Source: Spirodela intermedia (Eukaryota; Streptophyta; Magnoliopsida; Alismatales; Araceae). From it: a stretch of 64,000 nt of DNA. The notes under the pieces were generated by a model. That model was not told the origin of the DNA. It worked only from the letters and a program-made list of their open reading frames with translations, and searched no databases. Made by a program: the position numbers and the translations under genes. Location of the stretch: assembly GCA_902729315.2 (NCBI GenBank), contig LR746264.1, forward strand, positions 6,473,878-6,537,877. The letters are read 5' to 3'. Below, piece by piece: positions 1 to 10,892 of this stretch; positions within the stretch are counted from its first letter, which is position 1, and every line of letters starts with the position of its first letter.

Positions 1-1229
1 TTATGAAGTCGGATGTGATGAGGTTGAAATTGTATAAAAATTATTAGAAGCTAGACATTCTTAGTATGAGGAATCCTAAGTAGTTGATCATTTTATATAT
101 ATATATAGATAGAAAAAAATCATCATATGGTAGAATGTAAAACCTAACTCACGAAAAAAATATATATGGGGATTTTCCACTTGTCCCATAGAGACTTTTT
201 CTATATGTGAGACTAGGACAAGGTAAAAAAAAAGAAAAGTGAGTGCAAATGCTTCTATGAGAATTTCTCACTTGTCTCATGGAGGCTTTCCACATTTGAG
301 ATTTAGACATGAAAAAGAAGCTATATGGGAAAAGATACCTACCTATGATGTTTATAATAAAGAAAAGAAAAAAAAAGAAGAGACAAGTGGAATATGCTAC
401 TTATGTGCATGAATATAGAAGAGAAGGTTGAAGAGAGTTTGAAAACTTGAGTAAACTTTTGATCATTTAATTAATAATTTCTGAAAATGAAAGATGTTGA
501 ATTTCATGCATTGAAGAGAATGAAAGTTAAGATGAATATTTTTTGAAATAGTTCATTTGGAAATGTTTTTTATTTTTGATCTTGTAGGAAGCTATTTCAA
601 ATCATATGAATATCTCAATATTTATTTGAATGTCATTATATGGAAAAATGAAAAAATAAATGATTTATATAAATTAATTAATTAATTAATAACTTTAACT
701 TTGTAAGTCTTTTACTTATTACTAGGGACAAGCAAATTTCAAAGTTGAGGGTAATTGTTAAAGCTAGATTTATGTGTTTTAATTAGGTTTATTATTTGAT
801 TTTATTTTGTTAACTTGCAAAATAAATATAAGATATATTGTTTTAAAAAGTCTGAAGTTAAAATACTTAGTCTACTTTTTTATTATTAAAATAAAAATAA
901 TCAAATATAAAAAAATCTTTCTCTCATTGGCAAGCCGACACTCAGTAGTTGACTTAGAGGGGGGGCTGCGGTCAAGTGGGTAGACCCAAACCGAGAGAGC
1001 CATGAGCTAGACTCGAGTGGTGAAGGCCTTGCTCTACGCACGTGTGCATCACTCCCCTTCTACGTCCTAGTGGCCAACCGGTCATGAGGCAAGGAGTGCC
1101 CATACACACGTGCGCGCACAAAGGTGGACCACCTTTTTGCCTTCTCTCAAGATGGTCTTGGACATTATTTTACTTCGAGAGAAAAGATCTCTATTGAGAG
1201 AGTGTAAATTTACTTTATATTTAACATAT
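1..1229. other. AT-rich repeat-derived flank, no gene
   Basis: No open frame of useful length or recognisable family is present. The stretch is AT-rich with poly-A/T and TA runs. It contains one GC-rich block, annotated separately, that resembles the LTR family found further right. It precedes the left LTR of element E1. It is probably older repeat debris; I see no host gene or RNA gene in it. Confidence 0.6.
962..1130 (+). repeat. Diverged relic of the E2/E3 LTR family
   Basis: The order of short words matches the GC-rich part of the E2 LTR (about 5178-5340): a 'caagtgggt' block, a 'ctcgag' block, 'cacgtgtgc...cactccccttc', 'acgtc', 'gtggcca', 'ccggt', 'ggcaaggagtg' and 'catacac'. Between these the sequence has drifted strongly, and neither LTR terminus is recognisable. 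I read it as an old fragment of a related LTR. A chance resemblance is unlikely because at least seven words are collinear, but its limits are approximate. Confidence 0.55.
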
Positions 1230-2348
1230 TGATAACTATAAATTAGTAGTTGCATCTATGCATTAATATCTTATATATAGATGTTAATTAATGGGTACAT
1301 AATACTACTATATATATATTACTAACTCATTATAATATTTATAATATTTTATCATTTAAGTCTTAATATATATTATTTTAGTTATTTTATTTATATTATG
1401 AAACTAACCCCACTTGACTTTTATGAAGTCAAGTGGTATTCTCTCACATTTTTTTGATAATTATTTGATTACATTGACTTAGAGGAGTTCTTAATATGAG
1501 TTAGAAGTAATGGAAGAAGCCTAAGCCTTCAGCCCAATGAAAAACCAAAGTTTTATGGAGAGGGCCGACCTAATATGTTTATAGGCTTAAGAGAGGGAGT
1601 CACTTTAACCTTAGCCTATTTGGACTTAAAAGAGCTATCAAGAGATAAGATCTAGGCTGTCTATCTTAAGATGTCTTAAAATGAGATTAAGAAAGATTAG
1701 AGCATTGCCCTTATAGAATGATCTGAGCTGTCCACCAAGAGAGTCGGTTATTAATATTAACCATCCATTAGAGGGGCCTAACTCTCAAGAGGATTAAGGC
1801 ATCTTGCCCCCCTCTTGGAATGTGTTTTTTGGCTCTCTCTCTAACAATGACTAGTCAAAGAAAATAAGAGGAAAATCCAGATCAACAACATTCTCATACC
1901 TAAGATCATCGTATAGAAGACATTATCTAGAGTGCATCAAGGTCGTCACAAATCGAGCATCACATGACCTAAGACTAGCACACAACAAGGTTTGTGCAAG
2001 ATCTAGATTTGGGCATCCTTGTAATCCTCTCAATGGATAGATTAACTTTTAATTCGAATTAGTTTTATCATTTATTCCATCATTCCATCATGTTAAATCC
2101 ATTATCTCCTTTGCCATGTTTTCTATTTCTCTTTTCTTCACCCTATTTACAGTTAATTCTGTCCTTCACAATCTCACAGATATATATATATATATAGAAA
2201 AAAAAAAGAATTCTTACTCTCATTACCCACACTCCCTAATGATCGACCTTTACTTATCCGAAATAGAAGGATAATGTTTTATAAATATTATTTGTATGAA
2301 CTTGGTTGTATCACGACTACGTATTTAACCTCTAATTCGAGTTCATCA
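1230..2348 (+). repeat. E1 5' LTR
   Basis: It begins TGATAACTATA and ends TCA just before the primer site, giving TG...CA ends and about 1.12 kb. Its first 400 bases recur, diverged, at 29079-29496, including 'gttaattaatg', 'ttactaactcat' and 'gagttcttaatatgag'. This pairing shows it is an LTR rather than unique sequence. It is unrelated in its first bases to the E2/E3 LTR, so E1 is a separate family. Confidence 0.8.
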
Positions 2349-2351
2349 AAT

Positions 2352-2369
2352 TGACACCATTGTTGGGGA
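2352..2369 (+). other. E1 primer-binding site (tRNA-Asp-like, decayed)
   Basis: TGACACCATTGTTGGGGA lies three bases after the LTR end. The plant tRNA-Asp 3' end would pair with TGGCGCCGTTGCCGGGGA, the usual Athila/Tat primer site. All five differences are G-to-A or C-to-T, as expected from deamination of methylated cytosines. Confidence 0.8.
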
Positions 2370-2593
2370 GCTAGGTGTCATTGAGAGAATATAATTTTTA
2401 TTTTTATTTTAATTTTTTTATTTTTATTGTCATTTTTCCTTTCTTCAATGAACATTTTTTTGAGCCATTGATTGAGGATTTTTGAAGATTAGCATTTTGT
2501 ATTTTTATTTTCTATAACCTCTCTTTCATTACAAAAATTCATCAAAGGAGGTCTTCAAAAGATATATCTCTCACTTGAACCCTTTGATTATTT

Positions 2594-4036
2594 ATGCACG
2601 ACACTAGATCTAAGAAACCAAATTTAGTGGACCTTGATTAAATAGGGAGATCTAGTACTCTTGAGGATAGAAGCAATTGTGAAAAGATGAATCCACCACA
2701 TAATCCAAGGAATAGAGATTTACCTCAAAACGATGATGATAGAAGAATGAAAATGAGATAATATTATAGTCCTATGGGGAGTAAACCAAGCACTGAAATC
2801 TGCCCACCTTTGGGAGGAGTGAGCTTTAAAATAGAAAATACATTTATTAATTCTTACCTAGTTTTCATGGTCTATCTAGTGAAGATCCTTCTGCATACCT
2901 AGAGGAATTGGCTGAAAAATGTTCTTTGAATCAAATTCCAAAAGTTACTAGTGAAGTCATGAAGATGAAAATTTTTCCTTTGACTTTAAAAGATAGAGCT
3001 AAGGAATAGTTTAAGAATTTGGGAAGGAGATTTAAAAGTTGGGAAGAAATAGAAACCTGCTTTCTTAAAAAAAATTATTCCTTAGGAAATACTAACTCAT
3101 ATAAGAGAGTCATACAAACATTCACTCAAGGAGATGATGTATTTTGTGAATTTTAGGAAAGATTTAAGGATTTGACTAGGAAGTGTCCTCACCATGGTAT
3201 AATAATTGGCAATTGATTCAATTTTTTTATGAAGGGTTACATGAAAATACTAAAAATAGAGTTGATATGATATGTGGGGGATCACTTCTAGATAAATATG
3301 ATGATGAGGTGGAAGAATTGATTGAACATTTGACTCAAAATGATAGTCATCACATGGGGTTGAGTCAAAATGTGAGAAATGTAGGACCCAAGAGAGGAAG
3401 AATCTTGAATGTAAAAGGTATGAAACTTGAAATTGAGAGAGATATGACCAATAAGCATTTAGGGAATGTTGAGGCATCCTTAAGTTGACTGATATGATGT
3501 AAAATCTACTATCCAACCTTATTGTTTCACATTTTCATAATACTCCATGCTCTATGTGTTTTAGCAAAAGACATGTAGCTGGAGAATGCATCGACACTGG
3601 TGAAGTGAATGTGATGAATCATACACCACCTCACAACTCATGAAATGGGTGAGGTAATGCAAACTTCAGCAAGGAATCTCAACCTTCATTTCAGCCAAGA
3701 CCTTACTTCCAACAGTCCCAACCACAACACATGTCTCAAGGTAACTCTAATGAACTTCTTATCCAGATTTTACAAGAAATCTAAAAGGACCAACGTGAAA
3801 CAAAAGAAGTAGTGTGAGGCGTGGTGAGAGATGTGGAGCAGCTCAAGGCTGATGTGGAGAGGCTGAATCAAGTCAACTCTAATGTTGAAAATATGAAAGG
3901 TAAAGGGAAAGAAGTGGACTGCGGTATAGGTCAATTTTCAACTCAGCCCTTTATTAATCCTTGTAATGTTATTTTTATAGAATCTCATTCATCTTTTCCT
4001 TCAGAAAATCATGAATGCATTCATGCCATAATTTGA
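2594..4036 (+). pseudogene. E1 gag pseudogene with CCHC zinc knuckle
   Basis: Read across stops and frameshifts, the region gives a Ty3/gypsy gag capsid: LPSFHGLSSEDP, KIFPLTLKDRAK, W.EIETCFLKK.Y and RKCPHH, the last three at about 2960-3200. A zinc knuckle C-x2-C-x4-H-x4-C is intact at 3548-3589. It is followed by a proline/glutamine-rich stretch and a short coiled segment (3821-4036). In-frame stops occur early, for example in the first 20 codons and at about 3007, 3154 and 3213, so no capsid could be made. The start at ATG 2594 is the first plausible one after the leader; it is uncertain. Confidence 0.75.
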
Positions 4037-4939
4037 TTAAAAAATGGGAAATGTTTAGTTGACCCTTGTGACAAGAATGAAGAGGGAGACCAAGAGAAAA
4101 CCTTAGAGATAGAAGAGGAAAAAGTAAAGTTAAAAGAGAGAGAACCAAACTTAGGAAAATATCAGCCGCCTATTCCTTTTCTAGAAGCTTTAAAATCTAC
4201 CAAACCGCCCATCCAAAATAGTAAACTCTTAGAGACCTTTAAGGAGACCACAATAACTATTCCCTTAGAACAAGCAATCAAACATATTCCTTCATTCTCA
4301 AAATATGTAAAGGAACTTTGTACTCCCAATAAGAAACCCAAGAGAGTCAGATTGTCTGAAAGTAATAGTTCTATCATATTAAACCAAATTCCAAAAAAAA
4401 AAGATCCAAGTGCACTCTTAATTACTTGTGATATTAGAGGAACATATTTTTCTAGATCTTTATTAGATTTTAGTGCTAGTGTCGATCTCATGCCAAAAGC
4501 CTTATATGATAAATTTAAGTTTGAAGATCTATAACAAGTACTCTTAGAATTACAACTTGCAGATGGATCTATTAAGCAACTGTATAGTGTGTTGGAAGAT
4601 GTGATGATTAAGGTAGAACATTGCACATCTCTTATTGACTTTATTGTGACTGATATGAAAATACATGATAATTGGAGTAGAGCACCAATAATTTTTGAGA
4701 TACCCTTTTTAGCCACTACTAAAGCCATGACAGATTGGGAAAAAGGAATAGTAGTATTAAGGGTAGAAGAGGAGAAGGTCGAAATGAATATGATGAGTTA
4801 GGAGAAAATTATTTCAAAATTTTTGGAGTATAATAAAAAGAAGAACGATTAGAAGCTCTAGAACTCTTTTTGCCCCAAATTCAGACCTAAAACCTTTACC
4901 CTCTTTATTAAAATATGCATTCTTAAGCCCTAAAAGTAC
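4037..4939 (+). pseudogene. E1 aspartic protease pseudogene
   Basis: The core at about 4420-4530 reads LITCDIRGTYFSRSLLDFSAS followed by VDLMPKALYD. This is the retroviral-type protease, in which the family normally has D-L-G-A-S-x-N-L-M-P. The catalytic Asp is kept but the following Gly is Ser. A stop at 4532-4534 and frame shifts break it from the downstream segment (4589-4800), which holds the usual IIFEIPFLATTKA region (ILGRPFLATA in intact relatives). The linker to RT (LPSLLKYAFL-like, about 4900) runs into the E2 insertion site. Confidence 0.75.
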
Positions 4940-4944
4940 CTTAC
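4940..4944 (+). repeat. E2 target-site duplication, left copy
   Basis: CTTAC directly precedes the TG of the E2 5' LTR and is repeated exactly at 12524-12528 after the CA of the 3' LTR. A perfect 5-bp duplication is the normal Ty3/gypsy integration scar. Confidence 0.95.
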
Positions 4945-6574
4945 TGATAAGTCTTCATTATCATGAGTTAATAATTAGTAAATAATATAGTTTTAGCCTT
5001 AACTCATGATAAATAGACTTATATTTGTGTTAAAAATGATTTTTGGTTTTCAATTGATTAACATGAATTTTTGGGTAATTATGTGATTTTATATGATTTT
5101 TATAGTCTTACTTTTGAGATAAATGAAGAACAAGAAATAAAAATAAAAATATTGCAAAAATGGGGGGACACATTGGGCCCGCAAGTGGGTCGGAAGCGCA
5201 GTCAGGGAGTAAGCCAGGAGCAGGGGCTCGAGCGACTTGGCTTGGGGACCGACAGGGCACGCGTACGCCACTCCCCTTCCACGTCACCGGTGGCTAGCCG
5301 GTTGTGGGGCAAGGAGTGGTCATACACGCGAGAGAAGGGACTTTGCTCACAAAGCTAACATTACTATATATTCGCTCGAAAAATCGGCGTACAACCAATG
5401 TGGGACTAAACCCCCGTCACACCTTCCTCAAAAGAGGCGGGCGACCGGCGCGGGTTCGAATCCTACTAGAGTCAAAATTCATATATTTTTATCTGATTAT
5501 CGCGACTTTCCTGCAGATCCCGGTGAAGGATTAAGCAACGAGAATTGCTGGATCATTGGCGAAAATCTCGTCAACGTGATTCGCGGAGCATTGCTGCTAA
5601 AATTGCTGAACAATTCACAATAAAAGGATCACGAATCCATCGAGTAAATCATCTCCGATTGATCGACGAACAAGCCGTCGTCAGGAAGAGGACGATCCGC
5701 CAGGAGACCAGTCACCACCTCCTGAGAGTGTACCAGATGCGATGAAGAGCCTCCTCTTGCTGCGCGGACCTGAGGATGAAGCTCCTTAACACGCGCCCCA
5801 CCTCCATCCAACTCCTCTCTGTCAGGTGACAGCCGCCGGAGAGCCGCAAAGTCGTCGTTTTTCCGCTCTGCCGGGTGACAGCCGTTAGAGACGATTCGAC
5901 GACCCACTTGATTGATCTCTAGACTTCGCGAGAAGATCTAGAGATTGCCCACGTCGTCTTTGTCCAAGGAGAGCCTTCAAGGCCGTGGACACTACACGAC
6001 GACCCTCCCGAACGCTCAGGATTCCGGTGCATCGCCGACACGTCGCCGTCGCGATGCCGGAACTCTATTTTCCTACTTTCAATTTAATTTACGCTTTATT
6101 TAGTGATACTTTGTGTGATTTTAATTTACCAAACTATACTTCGTTAAATTACGATTCTTCTGGCTTTTATAGATCTTAATTTGATTAATTAAGTCGTCTG
6201 TAATCACTTACGTAAGAATCGTCAGGCGGAACTCTGTTTCCGCTTGATTCGCGTTCGCTGGGCGCTGACGTCATCCTGACGCCCGCACCCTTATTTCCTT
6301 TTTTTTCGTGAATTTTAAATATATTTCCTTTTTATTTCCTAGTATAAAATTCGTAAGAAAATCTTATTCATTGAGAAAAATTCTGAATAATTACCAGATA
6401 TTATACTACATCCATGTGATCGACTTGGAAAATTACCGTTATTTTTGAAATTTTTATTGAATTATAATTGATATATTTATTTTGAAATACTTCTAAATAT
6501 CTAAAAATTCGTATTTTCTAGTTTTATAAATTTTATATTTGTGTGATTTAACATACAACGACTGAGTCACGTCA
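4945..6574 (+). repeat. E2 5' LTR
   Basis: It runs from TGATAAGTCTTCATT to CACGTCA, 1630 bp. The first 200 bases and last 400 are AT-rich; the middle (about 5160-6060) is GC-rich. It contains GGTTCGAATCC at 5453-5463 and two GGTGACAGCCG words 49 bp apart (5825, 5874). It differs from the 3' LTR by scattered substitutions, many of them C/T or G/A. Open frames inside it are not supported as genes. Confidence 0.95.
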
Positions 6575-6579
6575 AATTT

Positions 6580-6597
6580 TGGCACCGTTGCCGGGGA
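6580..6597 (+). other. E2 primer-binding site (tRNA-Asp)
   Basis: TGGCACCGTTGCCGGGGA starts five bases after the LTR. It differs by one base (G to A at position 5) from the complement of the plant tRNA-Asp 3' end. It fixes the direction of the element as plus strand. Confidence 0.9.
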
Positions 6598-6788
6598 TGT
6601 ATTGCATAATATTTAGTATTTTTCTATTTTTCTCTTATAGTACACAAAAAAAAAACTTTACTCTTGTTTTATTTTCTTTTTGCCGATTTTTATTAGAAAA
6701 AGGGAATGAAAAGAAGCACAGCAAGGACTGAAGCATCCTGAAGGAGGGTAACAGTTACTAACTTTTTCTCTCGAATTTATTGATTTTT

Positions 6789-8873
6789 ATGCATGGTAGA
6801 AGATCCTTGCATCCAAGGCTAGAAAATCCTTTCATTATTTCATTCAAAAATAAAAATCCGAAAGAAAAATTAATTTTGATGGATCTTGAAGGAGGTACAA
6901 GTCAAACTGAGAACAATCCTATGGCCATGAAAAATCATTATATCCCTGATTCATTTCAAAGAGCATCTAATATGAGAGTCCCATTAGCACCCACTGTTAA
7001 ATTCGAAATAAATCCATAAATTTTTCAAATGCTCCCTAATTTTCATGGATTGCCTTTAGAGGAACCTCATCAGCACTTAGAAAAATTTCATATGGTCTGT
7101 GATTTAGTTAATCTCCCTCAAGTTACACCAGATATTATTAAGATGAAATTATTCCCTCATACACTTAGGGACAAAGCTAGTCATTGGCTATCCACATTAG
7201 ATAGAGAATTAACTAGCTGGAAAGATATAGAACAGGCTTTTCTTCGAAAATTTTATCCCTTAGGAAAAACTCAAAATATGAGAAAATATATATGGAGTTT
7301 TTCTCAAAGACCAGGAGAAACTTTGCATGAGACATGGAAAAAATTCAAAGATTTACTTAGAAAGTGTCCTCATCATGCTATACCCAAGTGGCAGCTCAAT
7401 AGAATTTTTTATGATGGATTATTAGAACAACATAGAAATATGGTTGATTCTACATGTGGAGGAGCTTTTATGGAGAAAACTCCTGATGAGATTTACAATC
7501 TTTATGAGAATTTAAGTGAAAATTCTAGAGATCAAGCCTCTTTTGAATTATATGATAGGGATAAGAAGAGAAGAATTTATGAATTGCATCATGATGATGG
7601 TTCTAAACTTAGAAATGAGGTTAATCAGATTAATCAAAGATTAGAAAAAATTAATTTACTTATTAATAATATTAGAAAGCCTTTTAACCCTCAACCTAAT
7701 TCGAATAGTACATGTCCTATGTATGGTGAAAATGATTATTCTGAATTTCAATGTTATAATTTAGATCAATCATTTCACCCTATGCGAGAACAAATGCAAG
7801 TAGCTCACGGTTTTAATAGAAATAGGGAATATTTTTCAAATTCTTATAATCCTAATTGGAGGAATAATTTTTCATGGAGAGACCCAAATAATATTCAAAA
7901 TCCAGAAGCACTTAGACCCAATTCAAACTCTGAATTTCGTCCAAAACAAGAAAATAGATTTCAGAAAAATCAGCCCTCTCAAACCCAACCTGATGCTATG
8001 AAAATGATGCAGCAAATGAGCCAAATGATGCAACAAACTATGAATCAAATGATGCTTCATCAGAAACAAATTATAGAGGCTCTTGAGAATAAGAGAGAAG
8101 AGGAACAGCTACTTAGTCAGCCCATAGAAAATTCAGAAAACTGTCCAACAGTAAGATTTCAGCAAGAAGAGTCTAGCTGGATAAATTTAGAAAAAAACCT
8201 ACAAAATGAAAATATTAGGACAGTGAATATATTGAGTGAGAATATTTTACATGATCCTTATTTCCAATTATTAGAAGAAATTGATGATCCATTAGAAGTA
8301 AATGAGAATATTAAGGCCAAAAATGTAGTAGCAGAAAATTTGAATAAAATCATTTATTGCTCACAATTGATGAATGAATATAGTGAGGATGATGAGGAGA
8401 AAGAACCCTTAGATGAAGAAACAACAACTGATCATAGAAAAATCATCCAAATTTTAGTAGAAGGGAGTAAGGACAGAAATGAAGAAAAATATATTTCAGG
8501 TGAGGAAAAATCAATTGATTTGGGAGATGTAGGAGACGAAATTAATGAATCTAATCATAATTTTGCAGCCATGGATGTTGATTGTGAGGATGATGATGTA
8601 TATCATATACCAAAATTAAAAGATAGCTCTTGGGAAGATGAAGAATTTGATGAGTTGAGAAACGAAAAGCTAGAAAAAGAATTGATTCAACTAATGGGAA
8701 CAAGCAAAAATAATAGATATGAATATAGAGATAATTTTGGAGGAGAAAATTTGAATTTTACTGAATTCATTAGATCTGAGATTAAAGAAGACAATCCTTC
8801 CATCCTTCAAAACCCACAGCCCATTAGAATTATTTCTAAGCTTGAAATATTTCACTCCTCGCAAATTGAATAA
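6789..8873 (+). pseudogene. E2 gag, one internal stop, with novel acidic C-terminal part
   Basis: The frame opens at ATG 6789 (MHGRRSLHPRLENPF) and is open to 8873 except for one TAA at 7017-7019, just before the capsid (IFQMLPNFHGLPLEEP). The capsid (7029 to about 7560) has KLFPHTLRDKASHW, FLRKFYPLGKT and RKCPHH.IPKWQL. Then come a predicted coiled segment (RNEVNQINQRLEKINLL) and an Asn/Gln/Met-rich stretch with MMQQMSQMMQQ. No CCHC knuckle is seen. After about residue 420 of the 614-residue main part, the match to E3 gag stops. It is replaced by a strongly acidic tail (YSEDDEEKEPLDEE, DCEDDDVYHIP, SSWEDEEFDEL) of about 195 residues that I do not recognise. The N-terminal 80 residues match E3 gag closely. 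Confidence 0.85.
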
Positions 8874-10892
8874 ATATGTATGGAAGATAAAATGGAGTAG
8901 GGGAAGATTATGTAGATAAAAGAAGACATTAAGAAATGGGTGAGTGGAAGAATTAGAGATACCAATTTAGATGAAAAAAATTTAGATTGGGCAAGAGCTA
9001 ATCTGAAAATTATATGGCCTGATCGCATTTTATGGTTTATTAATAGAAAGTATTTATTAATGAATGAGAGCCTAACAAAACAAGATAGAAATAAGGAAAG
9101 ATTCTTTTCAAAATGGAAATATTATTTTTGGAAAAAAAAATTTAATTTCCATTTTGTTTTGGCTGAAAGTATGTCAAGGTATATATATATGAAGTATATG
9201 AATTTATGCTAAATCTGAAAAAGAATATCATGAAACTTACCTTGGGATACAAATATATTTTGATGGCCATTGATCATCTTATATGATGTAAGAGCTGTCC
9301 AGCTGGAGACATTAAATTCAGCACTGCATGGGAGGCAACCCATGGTTTTTATTTCATTCTGTTTGATTTTTTTTAAGCTCTGCTTTTCTTAGAATTTTGC
9401 AGTACTTGTTTCTGTATTTGTTTTTCTTTCGAAAAAATGCAGGAGGAGTGTAAGATGAAGTGGAAAATTAAAAACGAGGTTGAGGTGATGTCTTTCAGAG
9501 CTTCATCATTTATGAAAATATTTTTAATGCTTAACTTTGTAGATATACATGCTTCACTTGAAAATTATATTTTCTGCATATTCTGTTTCGAGTTTTCTGT
9601 GTCATTGAGGACAATGTCATTTTTAAGTTGGGGGGTGAAGTATTCATTATTAATTTATGTTGTAGGACGATTAAGAACATGTGTTTGCATTTTATTCAAC
9701 TTAGAACAGTAACTAAAAAAATAAAAATAAAATAAAATTCGGAAAAATTGCAACATCTATTTTCTGGTTTTCTGTTAGAAACAACAGACTGTCAAAAACA
9801 GCAGACAAAAAACAGCCCGAAATTTGAAATTCTAGAAGACCCTTTTCTCACATTTCAATTCCCTAGATATATATTACTGAAATTCGAAATTACAACTATA
9901 AAGAAGATAGTTTTGATTTATTTTTGACAAATTTATTGCTGCTAAAAATAGAACTGAAAATAGAAAATGGAATTGTCAGAACTATCTAATTTACAAATTC
10001 CTTACATCATATTACATGCATGAAAAATTAAATCAATTAGATTGATTGATACCAAAAGATACTAGGAAGATTATTATTGAGTCAAAAGAATGATCTAGTA
10101 GCATAAAATGTTGGAATACTCCTTGGATACATGATAGATAACATGGATTTGATTTTACAGATTTTCACTTCATGATCTTGATGGATAGTATTTACTTGAT
10201 GTGAAAATTTGATTGGTCATTTGAGTTTAATGGAGATTTTTACACCCTGATCTATAGGACTTGTGAGGAGAAATCACTTATTTCGAAAAAAAGAAGAAGA
10301 GAGAGAGCAATGTGAAAAATCTAGAAACGAAGAGTACACATGGAGGGTGTGAGACATCATTCTCATTGTCGAAAATCGTGCATAGAAAAACACTTGCTGA
10401 AAAATAAGTGGATAAAGTGAAAGCCCTGAAAATGAAGAGTACACATGGAGGGTGTGAGACATCATTCTTATCGTCGAAATTTATCTACAGGAAAAGCTAC
10501 TTATCCACTATTTAAAAAAAAAAAAAAAAGAAGGAAGAAATATAGTGCAAACTTCAAAAATCAAGTCATAGAAAAAGGTAAATGTAAGATCAATATTATT
10601 CTTGGATGAGTATTGATAATTGGAACATTTTGTAAATACATCTATGAGTGAAGAAGTGATAAAGATGTGAATAGAAGAAGTGAAGTCTAGATTGTTATTC
10701 CAAGGAGTGTTTAAACATTTATGTGCTTGGCATCATTCTTAAATACTTGATATAAGAATCCAAAGTGTTTAACGGTGCATCATTTCTAATTATATCTTTT
10801 TTCTGTATTGAAATATGATGTTTGAGATTTGTAAAATTTTATTTTCGTAATTCCATTGCTAAGGGACTAGCAATGATTTAAGTTGGGGAGTG
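8874..10892 (+). other. E2 3' noncoding region with polypurine tract
   Basis: There is no pol. A 90-codon frame (8940-9212, GTG start, basic, many Trp/Lys, upstream stops) is unrecognised and I do not call it a gene. From about 9290 the sequence matches, inverted, the 3' region of E3 (18604 to about 20160). It contains a motif TTGAGGACAATGTCA plus AAGTTGGGGGGTG (about 9604-9640). It also has a 46-bp direct repeat with a 105-bp period (10329-10374, 10434-10479). The true polypurine tract AAGTTGGGGAGTG abuts the 3' LTR at 10892. The region is probably transcribed but untranslated. Confidence 0.8.
10329..10479 (+). repeat. Direct repeat pair in E2 3' region
   Basis: GAAGAGTACACATGGAGGGT and the next 25 or so bases occur at 10329 and again at 10434, a period of 105 bp. 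Both copies are also found, inverted, in E3 (about 19017-19061 and 19119-19162). The pair therefore predates the split between the gag-only and pol-bearing forms. Confidence 0.85.

Noticed and set aside
5237-6179. Open frames inside the E2 LTRs (also 11109-11573, 11934-12128)
   Set aside because: They repeat in both LTRs only because the LTRs are copies. In the older LTRs the frames are broken, and the proteins resemble nothing.
7741-8873. Possibility that the acidic E2 Gag tail is an envelope-like protein as in some Athila elements
   Set aside because: It is fused in frame to gag, has no hydrophobic membrane segment or signal peptide, and lies before the region where an env-like frame would be.
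8940-9212. 90-codon basic frame after E2 gag
   Set aside because: It starts at GTG with stops just upstream, and I recognise no domain. Kept only as a remark in the E2 3' region.
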